From: Lacticaseibacillus kribbianus
GTDB taxonomy: Bacteria; Bacillota; Bacilli; Lactobacillales; Lactobacillaceae
Direction of reading: 5' to 3'
DNA length: 64,000 bases
Assembly (NCBI RefSeq): GCF_020180945.1
Contig: NZ_JAIPUL010000001.1
Span: forward strand, 868,001-932,000
Below are positions 48,435 to 56,499 of this stretch, piece after piece (the stretch's first letter is position 1; each line of letters starts with the position of its first letter). The position numbers and the translations under genes are program-made. The notes beneath the pieces were generated by a model. That model searched no databases, was not told the origin of the DNA, and saw nothing but the letters and a program-made list of their open reading frames with translations.

Positions 48435-49269
48435 CCGGCACCTCCAGGGTGAACGGCCCGAACTTGCCCTGGCGCGCGTCGAAGATCACGCGCTCGGCCG
48501 CGCGGTTGTAGTTGTCGCCAAAGCCCAGCTTCTTGGCCAATACCACCATCAGGTCCGGCGCCGAAAGCGCCATGTCGTCTGCGGTCAGCTGGTAGGCGCG
48601 CCGCAGGGCCTGCGGGTAGTGGGTCTGAAAGAAGTCCAGCCCGTACAGCCCCACCGTGTCCTCCTGGAACACGGAGTCGGCGATGGCACCAGTCAGCGCC
48701 AGTTTTTGGCCGATCAGCTGGTCGTCGAACTTCGGCCACAGGATGCCCGGGGTGTCCAAAAGCGCCAGGCTGTCGTCGACCTTGAGCCACTGCTGGTTCT
48801 TCGTGACGCCGGGGCGGTTGCCGACCACCGCGATGTTTTTTTTCACGAGACGGTTGAGCACCGTCGACTTGCCAACGTTGGGGATGCCGATGCACATCGC
48901 GCGCAGGCTCGGGTTGCGGATGCCGCGCGCCTTTTGCTTCTCCAGCTTGGCGGCCATCAGCTTGCGGGCCAGGGCCGAGATCTGGTTGAGGCGCTTGGCG
49001 TGCTGCGCATCGATGGCCAGGGCCGCAAAGCCCTGGTCTTGGTAGTAGCGCAGCCAGCGGGCGGTGGCCTGCGGGTCGGCGAGGTCCTGCTTGTTGAGCA
49101 CCATGATCCGCGGCTTTTGGCCGACGATCTGGTTCATCATCGGGTTGCGGCTGGCCTCGGGAATCCGGGCGTCGACGATCTCGAGCACCAGGTCGACCTG
49201 CTTGAGTTTTTCTTGGACTTGGTTGCGGGCCTTCGCCATGTGGCCTGGGAACCAGTTAATGTTTGGCAT
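48412..49269 (-). CDS. rbgA: Ribosome biogenesis GTPase RbgA (YlqF)
   Basis: Circularly permuted GTPase (285 residues) for late 50S subunit assembly. The motif order is G4 (LNKQDL), G1 ([11 protein letters not shown]), G3 (DTPGIL), the diagnostic permutation. It begins [13 protein letters not shown], the family N-terminus, which fixes ATG 49269 (GAAAGGAAA upstream). It forms an operon with rnhB and has its own leader and promoter. Confidence 0.96.
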   Translation of the reverse strand: MPNINWFPGHMAKARNQVQEKLKQVDLVLEIVDARIPEASRNPMMNQIVGQKPRIMVLNKQDLADPQATARWLRYYQDQGFAALAIDAQHAKRLNQISALARKLMAAKLEKQKARGIRNPSLRAMCIGIPNVGKSTVLNRLVKKNIAVVGNRPGVTKNQQWLKVDDSLALLDTPGILWPKFDDQLIGQKLALTGAIADSVFQEDTVGLYGLDFFQTHYPQALRRAYQLTADDMALSAPDLMVVLAKKLGFGDNYNRAAERVIFDARQGKFGPFTLEVPDDDAEGL

Positions 49270-49421
49270 AAGAATTTCCTTTCGTTCGTTGGCGACAAGG
49301 CCCATTCGTCCGTTCGATTGGTCCACTTGGGTGCACCCTTGTCACCGCACCTCGCAGCGATGGTCTGCCGCCGCTCATGAAAACAGCGCCGAATCCCGGC
49401 GCTGAGCATGCTCTCATTATA
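49270..49421 (-). promoter_or_regulatory. Promoter and structured leader of rbgA
   Basis: Minus-strand TATAAT (49416-49421) starts a leader of about 140 bases. It contains the hairpin CAGCGCC/GGCGCTG, a GC-rich stem around GCGGCAGACCATCGC, the palindrome GGGTGCACCC, and a closing pair GACAAGG/CCTTGTC that encloses about 37 bases ending near the ribosome binding site. No known riboswitch or T-box motif (such as AGGGTGGTACC) is matched. A regulatory leader, perhaps for a ribosomal ligand, is inferred. Confidence 0.5.
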
Positions 49422-49477
49422 ACGTAGCGCACGGTCGGATGCCACCACCTCAAGCAGCCGAGCCACTGCAGGGCCAT

Positions 49478-49511
49478 GAAAAAAGCCGCCCATCACAGGA
49501 TGGACGGCTTT
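49478..49511 (-). terminator. Terminator of the lysA operon
   Basis: Minus-strand arms AAAGCCGTCCAT / ATGGGCGGCTTT (one mismatch), followed by TTTTTC. Confidence 0.88.
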
Positions 49512-49523
49512 CTTGCGCCGGCG

Positions 49524-50786
49524 CTAGTCTTTGGTTGACGTGGGCCCAGGCGCGCCGGCTTGCGGGTGCCGGCCCTCGACCAGGCGCGCCACGATCATCG
49601 AGCTGGCGAGGTTGCCGGTCGAGTTCAGGAGCGTGGCCGGCACGTCGATGATGGTCGAGATCACCAGGATCAGCGGAATCGCGTTGGTTGGGAAGCCGAA
49701 CATGGTCACAATCAGCGTTTCGGCAATCATGCCCCCGACCGGCACGGCGCCCATCACCGCCCCGACGAAGAAGCCGCCGGCGATGATCAGGAGCATGTTC
49801 ATCGGCGTCGTGATGTCACGGCCGAACAGCAGGAACAGGAAGGCGACCTTGAACACGCCGCCGATGGCCGAGCCATCCTTGTGAATGTTGGCCCCCAGCG
49901 GAATCACCGTGTCCACGATGTCATCGGGGATGCCCATCGCCTTGGCCGCGGTCAGGTTCGCCGGAATCGAGGCGGCCGACGAGCTGGTCGCAATCGCGGT
50001 GATGGCCGGGACGCTGACGTGCCGCCAGTAGTTGTGCATCCCCGCCCGGCCGCCGGCGATGGCGGCGTAGGCGGTCAGGACGACGAAGAAGTACAGCGCG
50101 GCCAGGACCAGGTAGAGCACGAAGGCGCGGAGGTACCCGCCGACGATTTGGCTGCCCAGGCTGCCGACGACGCCGGCAAAGTAGCAGGCCAGCCCGATCG
50201 GCGCGTACTTCATGATGTAGCTGACCACCTTGAGTGCGACCGCGTTGCCGGACTGCAGGAACGCCCGGAAGGCCTCACCGCGCGCGCCGCTGGCAGAGGT
50301 GGCGATCCCGACGAAAAGCGAGAAGACGATCATCGCCATCATGTTCGACTTGGACAGAAGCTTGGCGAAGTCGTCGACGGTGAAGAGCTCCACCAGCCGC
50401 TGGAGCACGGGGATGTCGGACTGTTCGGCTTGAACGTGCCCCATGGTCGCCTTGAGCCCGGCCACGTCGCCGGACTGGATCAGCGGGAACAGCCGCACGC
50501 CGAAGTACCCGATCAGGGTGGCAACGGCCGCGGTGCCGAGGAAAACCAGGACGGTCGCGCCCAGGATTTTGCCCAGCCGCGCCCGGTTGCCCATCGCCCC
50601 CACCGCGCTGGTGATCGAGAAGAAAATCAGCGGGATCAAGATCATGTACATCAGGTTCAAAAACAGCTCGCCGAAGGGTTGCAGGACGGTGGCTTTTGGG
50701 CCGACCACGGCGCCGATGATGCCGCCGATGATCACCCCGCCGAGGAGCAGGAACGTGTCTTTGTAATGCTGCCAAAGCTTTGTCAT
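49524..50786 (-). CDS. Dicarboxylate/amino acid:cation symporter
   Basis: A 420-residue DAACS (SLC1-like) transporter with about eight helices and two hairpin loops. Family motifs include the serine-rich SSSAASIPANLTAAKAMGIP (HP1) and GANIHKDGSAIGG; HP2 is PVGGMIAETLI. Members carry glutamate, aspartate, C4-dicarboxylates, serine or, in some cases, cystine. Only three bases separate it from lysA, so it lies under the lysine riboswitch. This suggests a substrate connected with lysine or diaminopimelate supply, which is inference. Confidence 0.92.
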   Translation of the reverse strand: MTKLWQHYKDTFLLLGGVIIGGIIGAVVGPKATVLQPFGELFLNLMYMILIPLIFFSITSAVGAMGNRARLGKILGATVLVFLGTAAVATLIGYFGVRLFPLIQSGDVAGLKATMGHVQAEQSDIPVLQRLVELFTVDDFAKLLSKSNMMAMIVFSLFVGIATSASGARGEAFRAFLQSGNAVALKVVSYIMKYAPIGLACYFAGVVGSLGSQIVGGYLRAFVLYLVLAALYFFVVLTAYAAIAGGRAGMHNYWRHVSVPAITAIATSSSAASIPANLTAAKAMGIPDDIVDTVIPLGANIHKDGSAIGGVFKVAFLFLLFGRDITTPMNMLLIIAGGFFVGAVMGAVPVGGMIAETLIVTMFGFPTNAIPLILVISTIIDVPATLLNSTGNLASSMIVARLVEGRHPQAGAPGPTSTKD

Positions 50787-50789
50787 GGC

Positions 50790-52085
50790 CTAATCCTCGC
50801 TGTAACTCAGGTCGTTTTGCGTCAGGTAGGCGTAGGATTCGCGGCGGACCACGAGCTTAGCCTGGCCGTTCTCAACGAACACCACCGCCGGGCGCGGGTT
50901 GCGGTTGTAGTTGGACGCCATCGTGTAGCCGTACGCCCCCGTGGCCAGCACGGCGATCACATCTCCCGGCGCCGTCGCCGGCAGCGGGGCCGCGTCGATC
51001 AGGATGTCACCGGATTCGCAGTACTTCCCCACCAGGTGCACGGTTTCAACCGCGGGAGCCAGCGGCGTGGCCGCCTTGACCGCGGCATAGTCCGCCTGGT
51101 ACAGCGCCGGGCGAATGTTGTCGCCCATGCCGCCGTCAACGGCGACGTAGGGGCGCAGGCCGGGCACCGCCTTGCGACTGCCGACCGAGTAGAGCTGATA
51201 GCCCGCCTCGCCGACGATGGAGCGGCCGGGCTCAATCCAGATGGCCGGAAGCGCAAACGGCAGCGTGGCGCCCTTGGCCGCCTGAACGATGGCGCGGACG
51301 AACTCCGCGGCCGGCAGCGGATCGTCGCCTTCGGTGTAGCGAATGCCGAAGCCGCCGCCGACGTTGATCACCTGCGGCGTGAAGCCGAGCTGCTCGTGCC
51401 AGTCGCACAGCGTCGCCAGCAGTTTTTCCGTGGCCCCGACGAAGCCCGCGACCTCGAAAATCTGGCTGCCGATGTGGGCGTGAATCCCGAGCAGGTTGAG
51501 CTGCGGTGCGGCCAGGATGGCCTTGGCCGCCGCGATGGCCTGCCCGGACGCCAGGTCGAAGCCGAACTTGCTGTCGACCTGCCCCGTCTGATCGTAGGCG
51601 TGGGTGTGGGCGCTGATGCCCGGTGCCACCCGCAGCAGCACGTCCTGCCGGCGGCTCGGCGTTGCGGCCAGCAGCTGCTTCAGCAAGTCGATTTCTTCAA
51701 AGTTGTCGACGATGATGGTCCCGACGTGATGCGCCAGGGCCATCTCAAGCTCCGCCTGCGACTTGTTGTTGCCGTGAAAGGCGACGTCGGCCATGGGAAA
51801 ATCGGCCTGAATGGCAGTGTACAGCTCGCCGCCGGAGACGACGTCGATGTGGGCGCCTTCCTGGGCTGCGACCTGGTACATGGCGACGGTGGCGAAGGCC
51901 TTGCTGGCGTAGCTCACCGCATAGTCGACGTGCTCGGCCTCAAAAACCGCGCGGAAGCTGCGAATCTGGCTGCGGATCTGCGCAACATCGTACACGTAAA
52001 GCGGCGTTTGGAACTGCTGTGCCAAGTCAAGGGCGTCTGCCCCGCCGATGGTCAAGTGGCCCTGTGCGTTGGTGGTGATTGTCAT
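50790..52085 (-). CDS. lysA: Diaminopimelate decarboxylase
   Basis: PLP-dependent decarboxylase converting meso-diaminopimelate to L-lysine, 431 residues. PLP-binding Lys is in AVSYASKAFATVAM; the phosphate-binding GGGFGIRYTEGDDPL and the active-site Cys near the C-terminus (GKYCESGDIL) are present. ATG 52085 has AGGAGGG and sits right after the riboswitch terminator. The in-frame upstream extension is leader RNA, not protein. Confidence 0.97.
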   Translation of the reverse strand: MTITTNAQGHLTIGGADALDLAQQFQTPLYVYDVAQIRSQIRSFRAVFEAEHVDYAVSYASKAFATVAMYQVAAQEGAHIDVVSGGELYTAIQADFPMADVAFHGNNKSQAELEMALAHHVGTIIVDNFEEIDLLKQLLAATPSRRQDVLLRVAPGISAHTHAYDQTGQVDSKFGFDLASGQAIAAAKAILAAPQLNLLGIHAHIGSQIFEVAGFVGATEKLLATLCDWHEQLGFTPQVINVGGGFGIRYTEGDDPLPAAEFVRAIVQAAKGATLPFALPAIWIEPGRSIVGEAGYQLYSVGSRKAVPGLRPYVAVDGGMGDNIRPALYQADYAAVKAATPLAPAVETVHLVGKYCESGDILIDAAPLPATAPGDVIAVLATGAYGYTMASNYNRNPRPAVVFVENGQAKLVVRRESYAYLTQNDLSYSED

Positions 52086-52136
52086 GAAAATACCCTCCTG
52101 AGTGGTGGGGGTTGATTCGCTTGAAACCAAACAAAT

Positions 52137-52361
52137 GGGGCCATTTTGTTTGACGATTGCCAAACAAAATGACCCCAGTCGGATCAATGCTTGAATAGCG
52201 CCCCGTCTATTTGACGACAGTCCAGCCGTTGTTCGCGCCTGGCCCAACTCCCCTCACGCAACACCCGCGCGGGAAGTTTCGGCGACCGCCCCTTTCGCGG
52301 TGCGTCGTGGTAGTGTGAGCTACTCGGCACCGTTACTCTTGTTGGTCGCAACCTCTATCAG
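52137..52361 (-). promoter_or_regulatory. Lysine riboswitch (L-box) with terminator
   Basis: Minus strand. Aptamer landmarks in order: AGAGGTTGC (near 52350-52358), AAGAGTAAC (52332-52340), GTGCCGA, GAAAGG (near 52291), CGCCGAA (near 52280), GTTGGG, CTGGACTGTCG (52215-52225). The expression platform is a 16-bp stem GGGGTCATTTTGTTTG / CAAACAAAATGGCCCC (52161-52176 with 52137-52152) and a T-rich tail. Lysine binding should favour the terminator, so lysA and the transporter are off when lysine is plentiful. Confidence 0.93.
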
Positions 52362-52367
52362 TAAGCA

Positions 52368-52396
52368 ACTCTAATTGATATGTTAGTCATTGTCAA
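52368..52396 (-). promoter_or_regulatory. Promoter of the lysA operon
   Basis: Minus strand perfect -35 TTGACA (52391-52396), a 17-base spacer and TAGAGT (52368-52373). The predicted start near 52361 coincides with the first paired base of the lysine aptamer. Confidence 0.75.
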
Positions 52397-52464
52397 TTGT
52401 TTTCTAATTTTTCGAGCGCGCGGGCTAAAACAGGGGCGCGCCGCCCAGCACACCCCCGAATTCC

Positions 52465-52704
52465 CTACAATTTCTTGATCAGCGCCATCACCTGCTCGAG
52501 CTCCGGCGTCATCGCCGTGCCGAGCTCGCGCTGAATGTCCGTGGCGACCATCACGCTCATGATGCTCTTGATGCTGGCCGACACCGCGGCGAGCTGCGTG
52601 ATGATGGCCGTGCAGTCGCGGCCCTCCTGCATCATGGTCTGGATGCCGCGCAGCTGGCCCTCGGCGCGCTTGAGGCGGTTGAGCAGTTTTGGATCACAAG
52701 CCAT
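52465..52704 (-). CDS. CsoR/CstR-family metal- or persulfide-sensing repressor
   Basis: A 79-residue all-helical DUF156 repressor. NRLKRAEGQLRGIQTMM and GRDCTAIITQL are the family core, with Cys31 at the conserved first position. When aligned by eye with S. aureus CstR, the second redox cysteine (position 60) is Glu here; the His/Cys that bind Cu in CsoR are also missing. Cys3 is the only other cysteine. Context with a sulfurtransferase/CoA-disulfide reductase gene 14 bases upstream and a CsoR-type palindrome at the operon promoter argue for a persulfide-type regulator rather than copper, but the sensing chemistry is uncertain. Confidence 0.85.
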   Translation of the reverse strand: MACDPKLLNRLKRAEGQLRGIQTMMQEGRDCTAIITQLAAVSASIKSIMSVMVATDIQRELGTAMTPELEQVMALIKKL

Positions 52705-52718
52705 TGCGTTCTCCTTTC

Positions 52719-55265
52719 TCAGATGAACAGGTTGGTGCTGCGGTTGCGCGCGTCACCGAGGTACGTGGCGACGCCGCCGAGCTCCACGCCGTCAATCAGC
52801 TCGCCGGCCTCGACGCCCATCAGCCCCATGCTCATCGTGCACGCGACCATTTTGACCCCGGCGGCCTGCGCCTTGGCCAGCATCACTTCGAGCTGGTCGA
52901 CGTTGTTGGTGCGCATCAGATGCTTGATCATCTTGCGGCCGGCGCCGAGAAAATTCATCTTCGACAGCGGCAGCTTCGTGGCGCTTGCGGGCAGCGCAAT
53001 GTCGAAGGCCTTGGCCAGGCCGGTCTTGCGCAGCTTGACGCCCGGCTTCTTGATCACACTGAGGCCCCAGAAGGTGAAAAACATGGTGACGGGCTGCCCC
53101 ATCGTCGCGGCGCCCTGGGCGATGATCAGGCTCGCAATGGCCTTGTCGAAGTCGCCGTCGAAAACCACGATGGTCGTCCCCTCGGCAGTGTGGGTCACGG
53201 CCGGGGATGCGGCCGCGTCCGGCGCGGTGGTTGGCGCTGCGGCTGCGGTGCCCTTCTGCAGAGTCGCAACCACCTTGTCGCCCTGGATCGCGTTGGTCAC
53301 CACGGTGTTGCCGGTGGCCAGCGCCCACGCGGCGATGTCCTTGTGGAAGCCGAAGTCCGAGGCCGTGACCGTCAGCCGGTCGCCGTCTTGCATGGTGGCC
53401 ATCTTGGCGCGGACCTTCACAATCGGCCCGGGGCACTGCAGCCCGCAGGCGTCGAGCGTCAGCGCCTGGGCCGGCTGAGCCGTCGTGGGCTGAGCGCCGG
53501 CTTGCTGCGCGGTCGGGCGACTCCCGGCCGACTGAGCCGCGGTCGCCGCCGCAGTTGCCGGGCGGTCACCCGCCTGCTGCGCCTCAACCGCCACCGGTGC
53601 CGCGGTCAACGGCGGCGCCAGCGGGCTGGCCTTGGCCGTGCGGTAGGTCTTCAGGCCGCCGTCGAGGTTGAAGGTCTCAAAACCGTTTTGGCTCAGCAGG
53701 CGGCAGACGTTGTAGCCGCGCAGGCCGACCGCGCAGTAGACGTAAAGCGGCGCGTCCTGCGGCAGCTCGGCCAGGCGCTGGCGCAGCTGGCTGCGCGGAA
53801 TGTGGATGGCGCCGGGCAGCGCCGGTTCGGCCAAGAGTTCGTCGTCCTCGCGCACGTCAAGGAAGTGGGCGCCCGCCGCCAGCAGCGCATCGACCTGCGA
53901 CCACTGGATGGTTTTGACCAGCCCACGCTGCAGGTCGTCGGCGATGTAGCCGGCGAAGTTGACCGGATCCTTGGCCGAGGCGTAAGGCGGCGCGTAGCAG
54001 ACTTCGACGTCGGCGAGGTCCGCGACCTTAGCGCCCAGGCGCGCGGCCGTGGCGATCACGTCGATGCGCTGCGCGACCTTGGTGGTGCCGACCGCCTGGG
54101 CGCCGAGGATGCGGCCGTCCGGCGCATACAGCACCTTCAGGCTCAACGGCGCCGCGCCGGGGTAGTAGCCGGCGCTTGAGCTCGGGTGCAGGTGAATCAC
54201 CTGGTAGGCCTGCCCCGCGGCCTGCAGCTGGCGCTCGTTGGCGCCGGTGCTCGCGGCGGTCAGCGCGAAGACCTTGGCAACGGACGAGCCCAGCACGGCC
54301 GGGTTGGTGCGAGCGATGCCGCACAGGCTGTCGGCCAGGTAGCGGCCCTGGCGGTTGGCCGGGCCGGCCAGCGCGACCGAGCGCTTCTCCCCGGTGACGG
54401 CGTCGGTGACGCTGATGACGTCGCCGACGGCAAAAATGTGCGGCACGCTGGTCTCAAATTGCGGCGAAACCGTGATGAACCCGCGCGCGTCGGTGGCGAC
54501 GCCCGCGGCCTGCGCCAGCTCGCTGTTGGGCCGGATGCCGATGGCCAGCACCACCAGGTCCGTCGCGATCACCTCGCCGCCGGCCACGTTGACCTCGTGG
54601 CCGTTGGCGCCAAACCCGGTCACCTTCGTGTTCAGGCGCAGGTCGACGCCATTGTCGCGTAGGTGTTCGTGCACGGCCTGCACCATTTCCCAGTCCAGCG
54701 GCGGCAGAACCTGCGGCGCCGCCTCGACAAGCGTGACGGCCAAGCCGCGGTGCGCGAGGTTTTCGACCATCTCCAGGCCGATGAAGCCGCCGCCGACCAC
54801 CGTCGCGTGCTTGGCCGGATGACTGGCCAGGTAGGCGGTGATGGCGTCGACGTCCGGCACCGTGCGCACGGTGAAGCAGTTGTCCGCGTCGTCCAGGCCC
54901 GGGAACGACGGTACCAGCGGCCGCGCGCCGGTGGAAAAGATCAGCTCATCGTAGTGAGTGGTCAACACACCCGTCGGCGCCTGCACCGTCACCGTCTGGG
55001 CCGCAGGATCGATGGCGGTCACCCGGTGATTCACGTGGACGTCGAGGTTGAAGTCCTGCTTCAGCGCCGCAACCGAGCTGACTAAAAGCGCCTCGCGGTC
55101 GGCGATGACGCCACCGACGTAATACGGCAGCCCGCAGTTGGCGAACGACACGTACGGTCCCGCCTCGTAAATCGTGATTTCAGCTGACTCATCCAGCCGC
55201 CGCAGCCGCGTGGCGGTCGACGCGCCGCCCGCGACCCCACCGATAATGACATAGTGCTTTCCCAT
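52719..55265 (-). CDS. CoA-disulfide reductase-rhodanese-TusA-DsrE fusion protein
   Basis: An 848-residue cytosolic protein. Residues 1 to about 445 form an FAD/NAD(P)H pyridine-nucleotide-disulfide reductase of the CoA-disulfide/persulfide reductase group, with catalytic Cys44 in SFANCGLPYYVGG and VVGGGFIGLEMVE. A rhodanese domain (about 448-545) has Cys511 in YVYCAVGLRGYNVC. An Ala/Gln-rich linker (about 550-600) leads to a TusA domain (603-672) with CGLQCPGP (Cys611). A DsrE-like domain (697-848) has Cys809 in MVACTMSMGLMG. All four sulfur-relay cysteines are present in one chain. ATG 55265 has GGGAG eight bases upstream. The likely role is reduction or relay of persulfide sulfur. Confidence 0.92.
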   Translation of the reverse strand: MGKHYVIIGGVAGGASTATRLRRLDESAEITIYEAGPYVSFANCGLPYYVGGVIADREALLVSSVAALKQDFNLDVHVNHRVTAIDPAAQTVTVQAPTGVLTTHYDELIFSTGARPLVPSFPGLDDADNCFTVRTVPDVDAITAYLASHPAKHATVVGGGFIGLEMVENLAHRGLAVTLVEAAPQVLPPLDWEMVQAVHEHLRDNGVDLRLNTKVTGFGANGHEVNVAGGEVIATDLVVLAIGIRPNSELAQAAGVATDARGFITVSPQFETSVPHIFAVGDVISVTDAVTGEKRSVALAGPANRQGRYLADSLCGIARTNPAVLGSSVAKVFALTAASTGANERQLQAAGQAYQVIHLHPSSSAGYYPGAAPLSLKVLYAPDGRILGAQAVGTTKVAQRIDVIATAARLGAKVADLADVEVCYAPPYASAKDPVNFAGYIADDLQRGLVKTIQWSQVDALLAAGAHFLDVREDDELLAEPALPGAIHIPRSQLRQRLAELPQDAPLYVYCAVGLRGYNVCRLLSQNGFETFNLDGGLKTYRTAKASPLAPPLTAAPVAVEAQQAGDRPATAAATAAQSAGSRPTAQQAGAQPTTAQPAQALTLDACGLQCPGPIVKVRAKMATMQDGDRLTVTASDFGFHKDIAAWALATGNTVVTNAIQGDKVVATLQKGTAAAAPTTAPDAAASPAVTHTAEGTTIVVFDGDFDKAIASLIIAQGAATMGQPVTMFFTFWGLSVIKKPGVKLRKTGLAKAFDIALPASATKLPLSKMNFLGAGRKMIKHLMRTNNVDQLEVMLAKAQAAGVKMVACTMSMGLMGVEAGELIDGVELGGVATYLGDARNRSTNLFI

Positions 55266-55297
55266 GCTGAACACTCCCTCGTAATGATTTCGCTTTC

Positions 55298-55317
55298 AGT
55301 ATACCCCACGGGGGTAT
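55298..55317 (-). promoter_or_regulatory. CsoR/CstR-type operator over the -10 of the sulfur operon
   Basis: The palindrome ATACCCC ACG GGGGTAT (55301-55317) matches the GC-rich operators bound by the CsoR/CstR family. The minus-strand -10 TATACT (55298-55303) overlaps its proximal end, so bound repressor would block transcription. The repressor is encoded as the second gene of the same operon. Confidence 0.88.
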
Positions 55318-55758
55318 TCCAGCGCTAGTGCAGTGTTGAACAAATTCGGGCGAAATTTCAGATTGGATTGCAGGCAACGAGAGGACAACACAGATAAACC
55401 GCCTATAGTTCGGCGCTCGCCTCGTTCCGACGCCAGTATATTGTTGCGGAACGATTACCATCTAAACGTGTTTCGCTGCACAAGCACGGTCGCTGACACG
55501 CATCCGGGCCTCAAGCGGTGCCCGACGCGTATGAGGCCTAGATCCGCATGAATAAATATTCATGCTGGTTAAGACTGCTTGATTAAATAACAATTTCCCG
55601 TTATTTATCGTTCAACTGTCCTTCGTCGCCCCCACCCACTGATTCAACAGCCCGCGGCGGTCTCCCCCACCCCGCCCGGGAACTGCGCACAAGCGCTTCC
55701 AATCCCATCCCGCGGATGCTATGCTGAGTCAGTATGCATGCAACGCAAGGAGGCAATC
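55318..55758. other. Intergenic region upstream of the methyltransferase
   Basis: About 440 bases without a credible gene. It contains a perfect 20-base dyad GCATGAATAAATATTCATGC (55546-55565) in an AT-rich patch, a run of C-rich sequence, an AAGCGCTT core at about 55691-55698 reminiscent of a catabolite site, and a probable -10 TATGCT (55720-55725) for the methyltransferase gene. Confidence 0.5.
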
Positions 55759-56499
55759 ATGACCAACACTTACGACAATCCCGAATTCTTCGCGGCCTAC
55801 GCGAAAATGACGCGCAGCCAAGAAGGCCTGGCCGGCGCCGGCGAGTGGCCCGACTTTCAGCCGCTGCTGCCGGCCCTCACCGGCAAGCGGGTGCTGGATC
55901 TGGGCTGCGGCTACGGCTGGCACTGCCGCTACGCCGTCGAGCACGGCGCCGCCTCGGTCCTCGGCATCGACAACTCCCAGCGAATGCTGGATGAGGCCGC
56001 ACGCCGCACCAACGACTCGCGCATCCGCTACGCGCGCGGCGACCTCGCGACCTTTGACCGCCCAGCCGCGAGCTTCGACGTGGTGATCAGCTCGCTGGCC
56101 TTCCACTATGTGCAGGACCTCACCGGCCTATTCGCGCGCATCGGAACGATGCTTGCACCCGGCGGCACCCTGCTGTTCACCATCGAGCACCCGCTTTTCA
56201 CCGCCGAGGGCCACGAGCAGTGGGTCGAGACCAAGGCGGGCGAGCCGGTCTGGCCGGTCGACCGCTACTTCGACGAGGGCCTGCGCACCACCACCTTCCT
56301 CGGCCAGCCGGTGCCCAAGTACCACCACACCCTGCAGACCATCGTCTCCGCGGTGCTTGGCGCCGGCCTGACGCTTGAGGCGCTGGTGGAGCCGCAGGGC
56401 AGCGCGGCGGACCGTGCGGACCGCGCCCCGTGGACGCGCGCGCCGATGATGTTGATTGTGCGCGGGGACAAGCCCGCAGTAGGAGGCCCACATGCCTAG
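55759..56499 (+). CDS. Class I SAM-dependent methyltransferase
   Basis: A 246-residue methyltransferase; SAM motif I is RVLDLGCGYGWHCRYA (residues 44-59), the acidic loop LGIDNSQ follows, and motif post-I is SFDVVISSLAFHYVQD. The relatives are small-molecule (UbiE/Methyltransf_11-type) enzymes; the substrate is unknown. ATG 55759 is chosen because AGGAGG precedes it; the ATG at 55738 overlaps this site. It overlaps the next gene by eight bases. Confidence 0.9.
   Translation: MTNTYDNPEFFAAYAKMTRSQEGLAGAGEWPDFQPLLPALTGKRVLDLGCGYGWHCRYAVEHGAASVLGIDNSQRMLDEAARRTNDSRIRYARGDLATFDRPAASFDVVISSLAFHYVQDLTGLFARIGTMLAPGGTLLFTIEHPLFTAEGHEQWVETKAGEPVWPVDRYFDEGLRTTTFLGQPVPKYHHTLQTIVSAVLGAGLTLEALVEPQGSAADRADRAPWTRAPMMLIVRGDKPAVGGPHA

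Noticed and set aside
49270-49421. T-box interpretation of the rbgA leader
   Set aside because: The GGGTGCACCC palindrome superficially resembles a T-box bulge, but the conserved T-box sequence, specifier stem and antiterminator/terminator pair are not found.
49560-52115. An 851-codon open frame on the plus strand
   Set aside because: It is antisense to the symporter and lysA genes, is rich in Arg, His and Gln as expected for a GC-rich shadow frame, and has no ribosome binding site.
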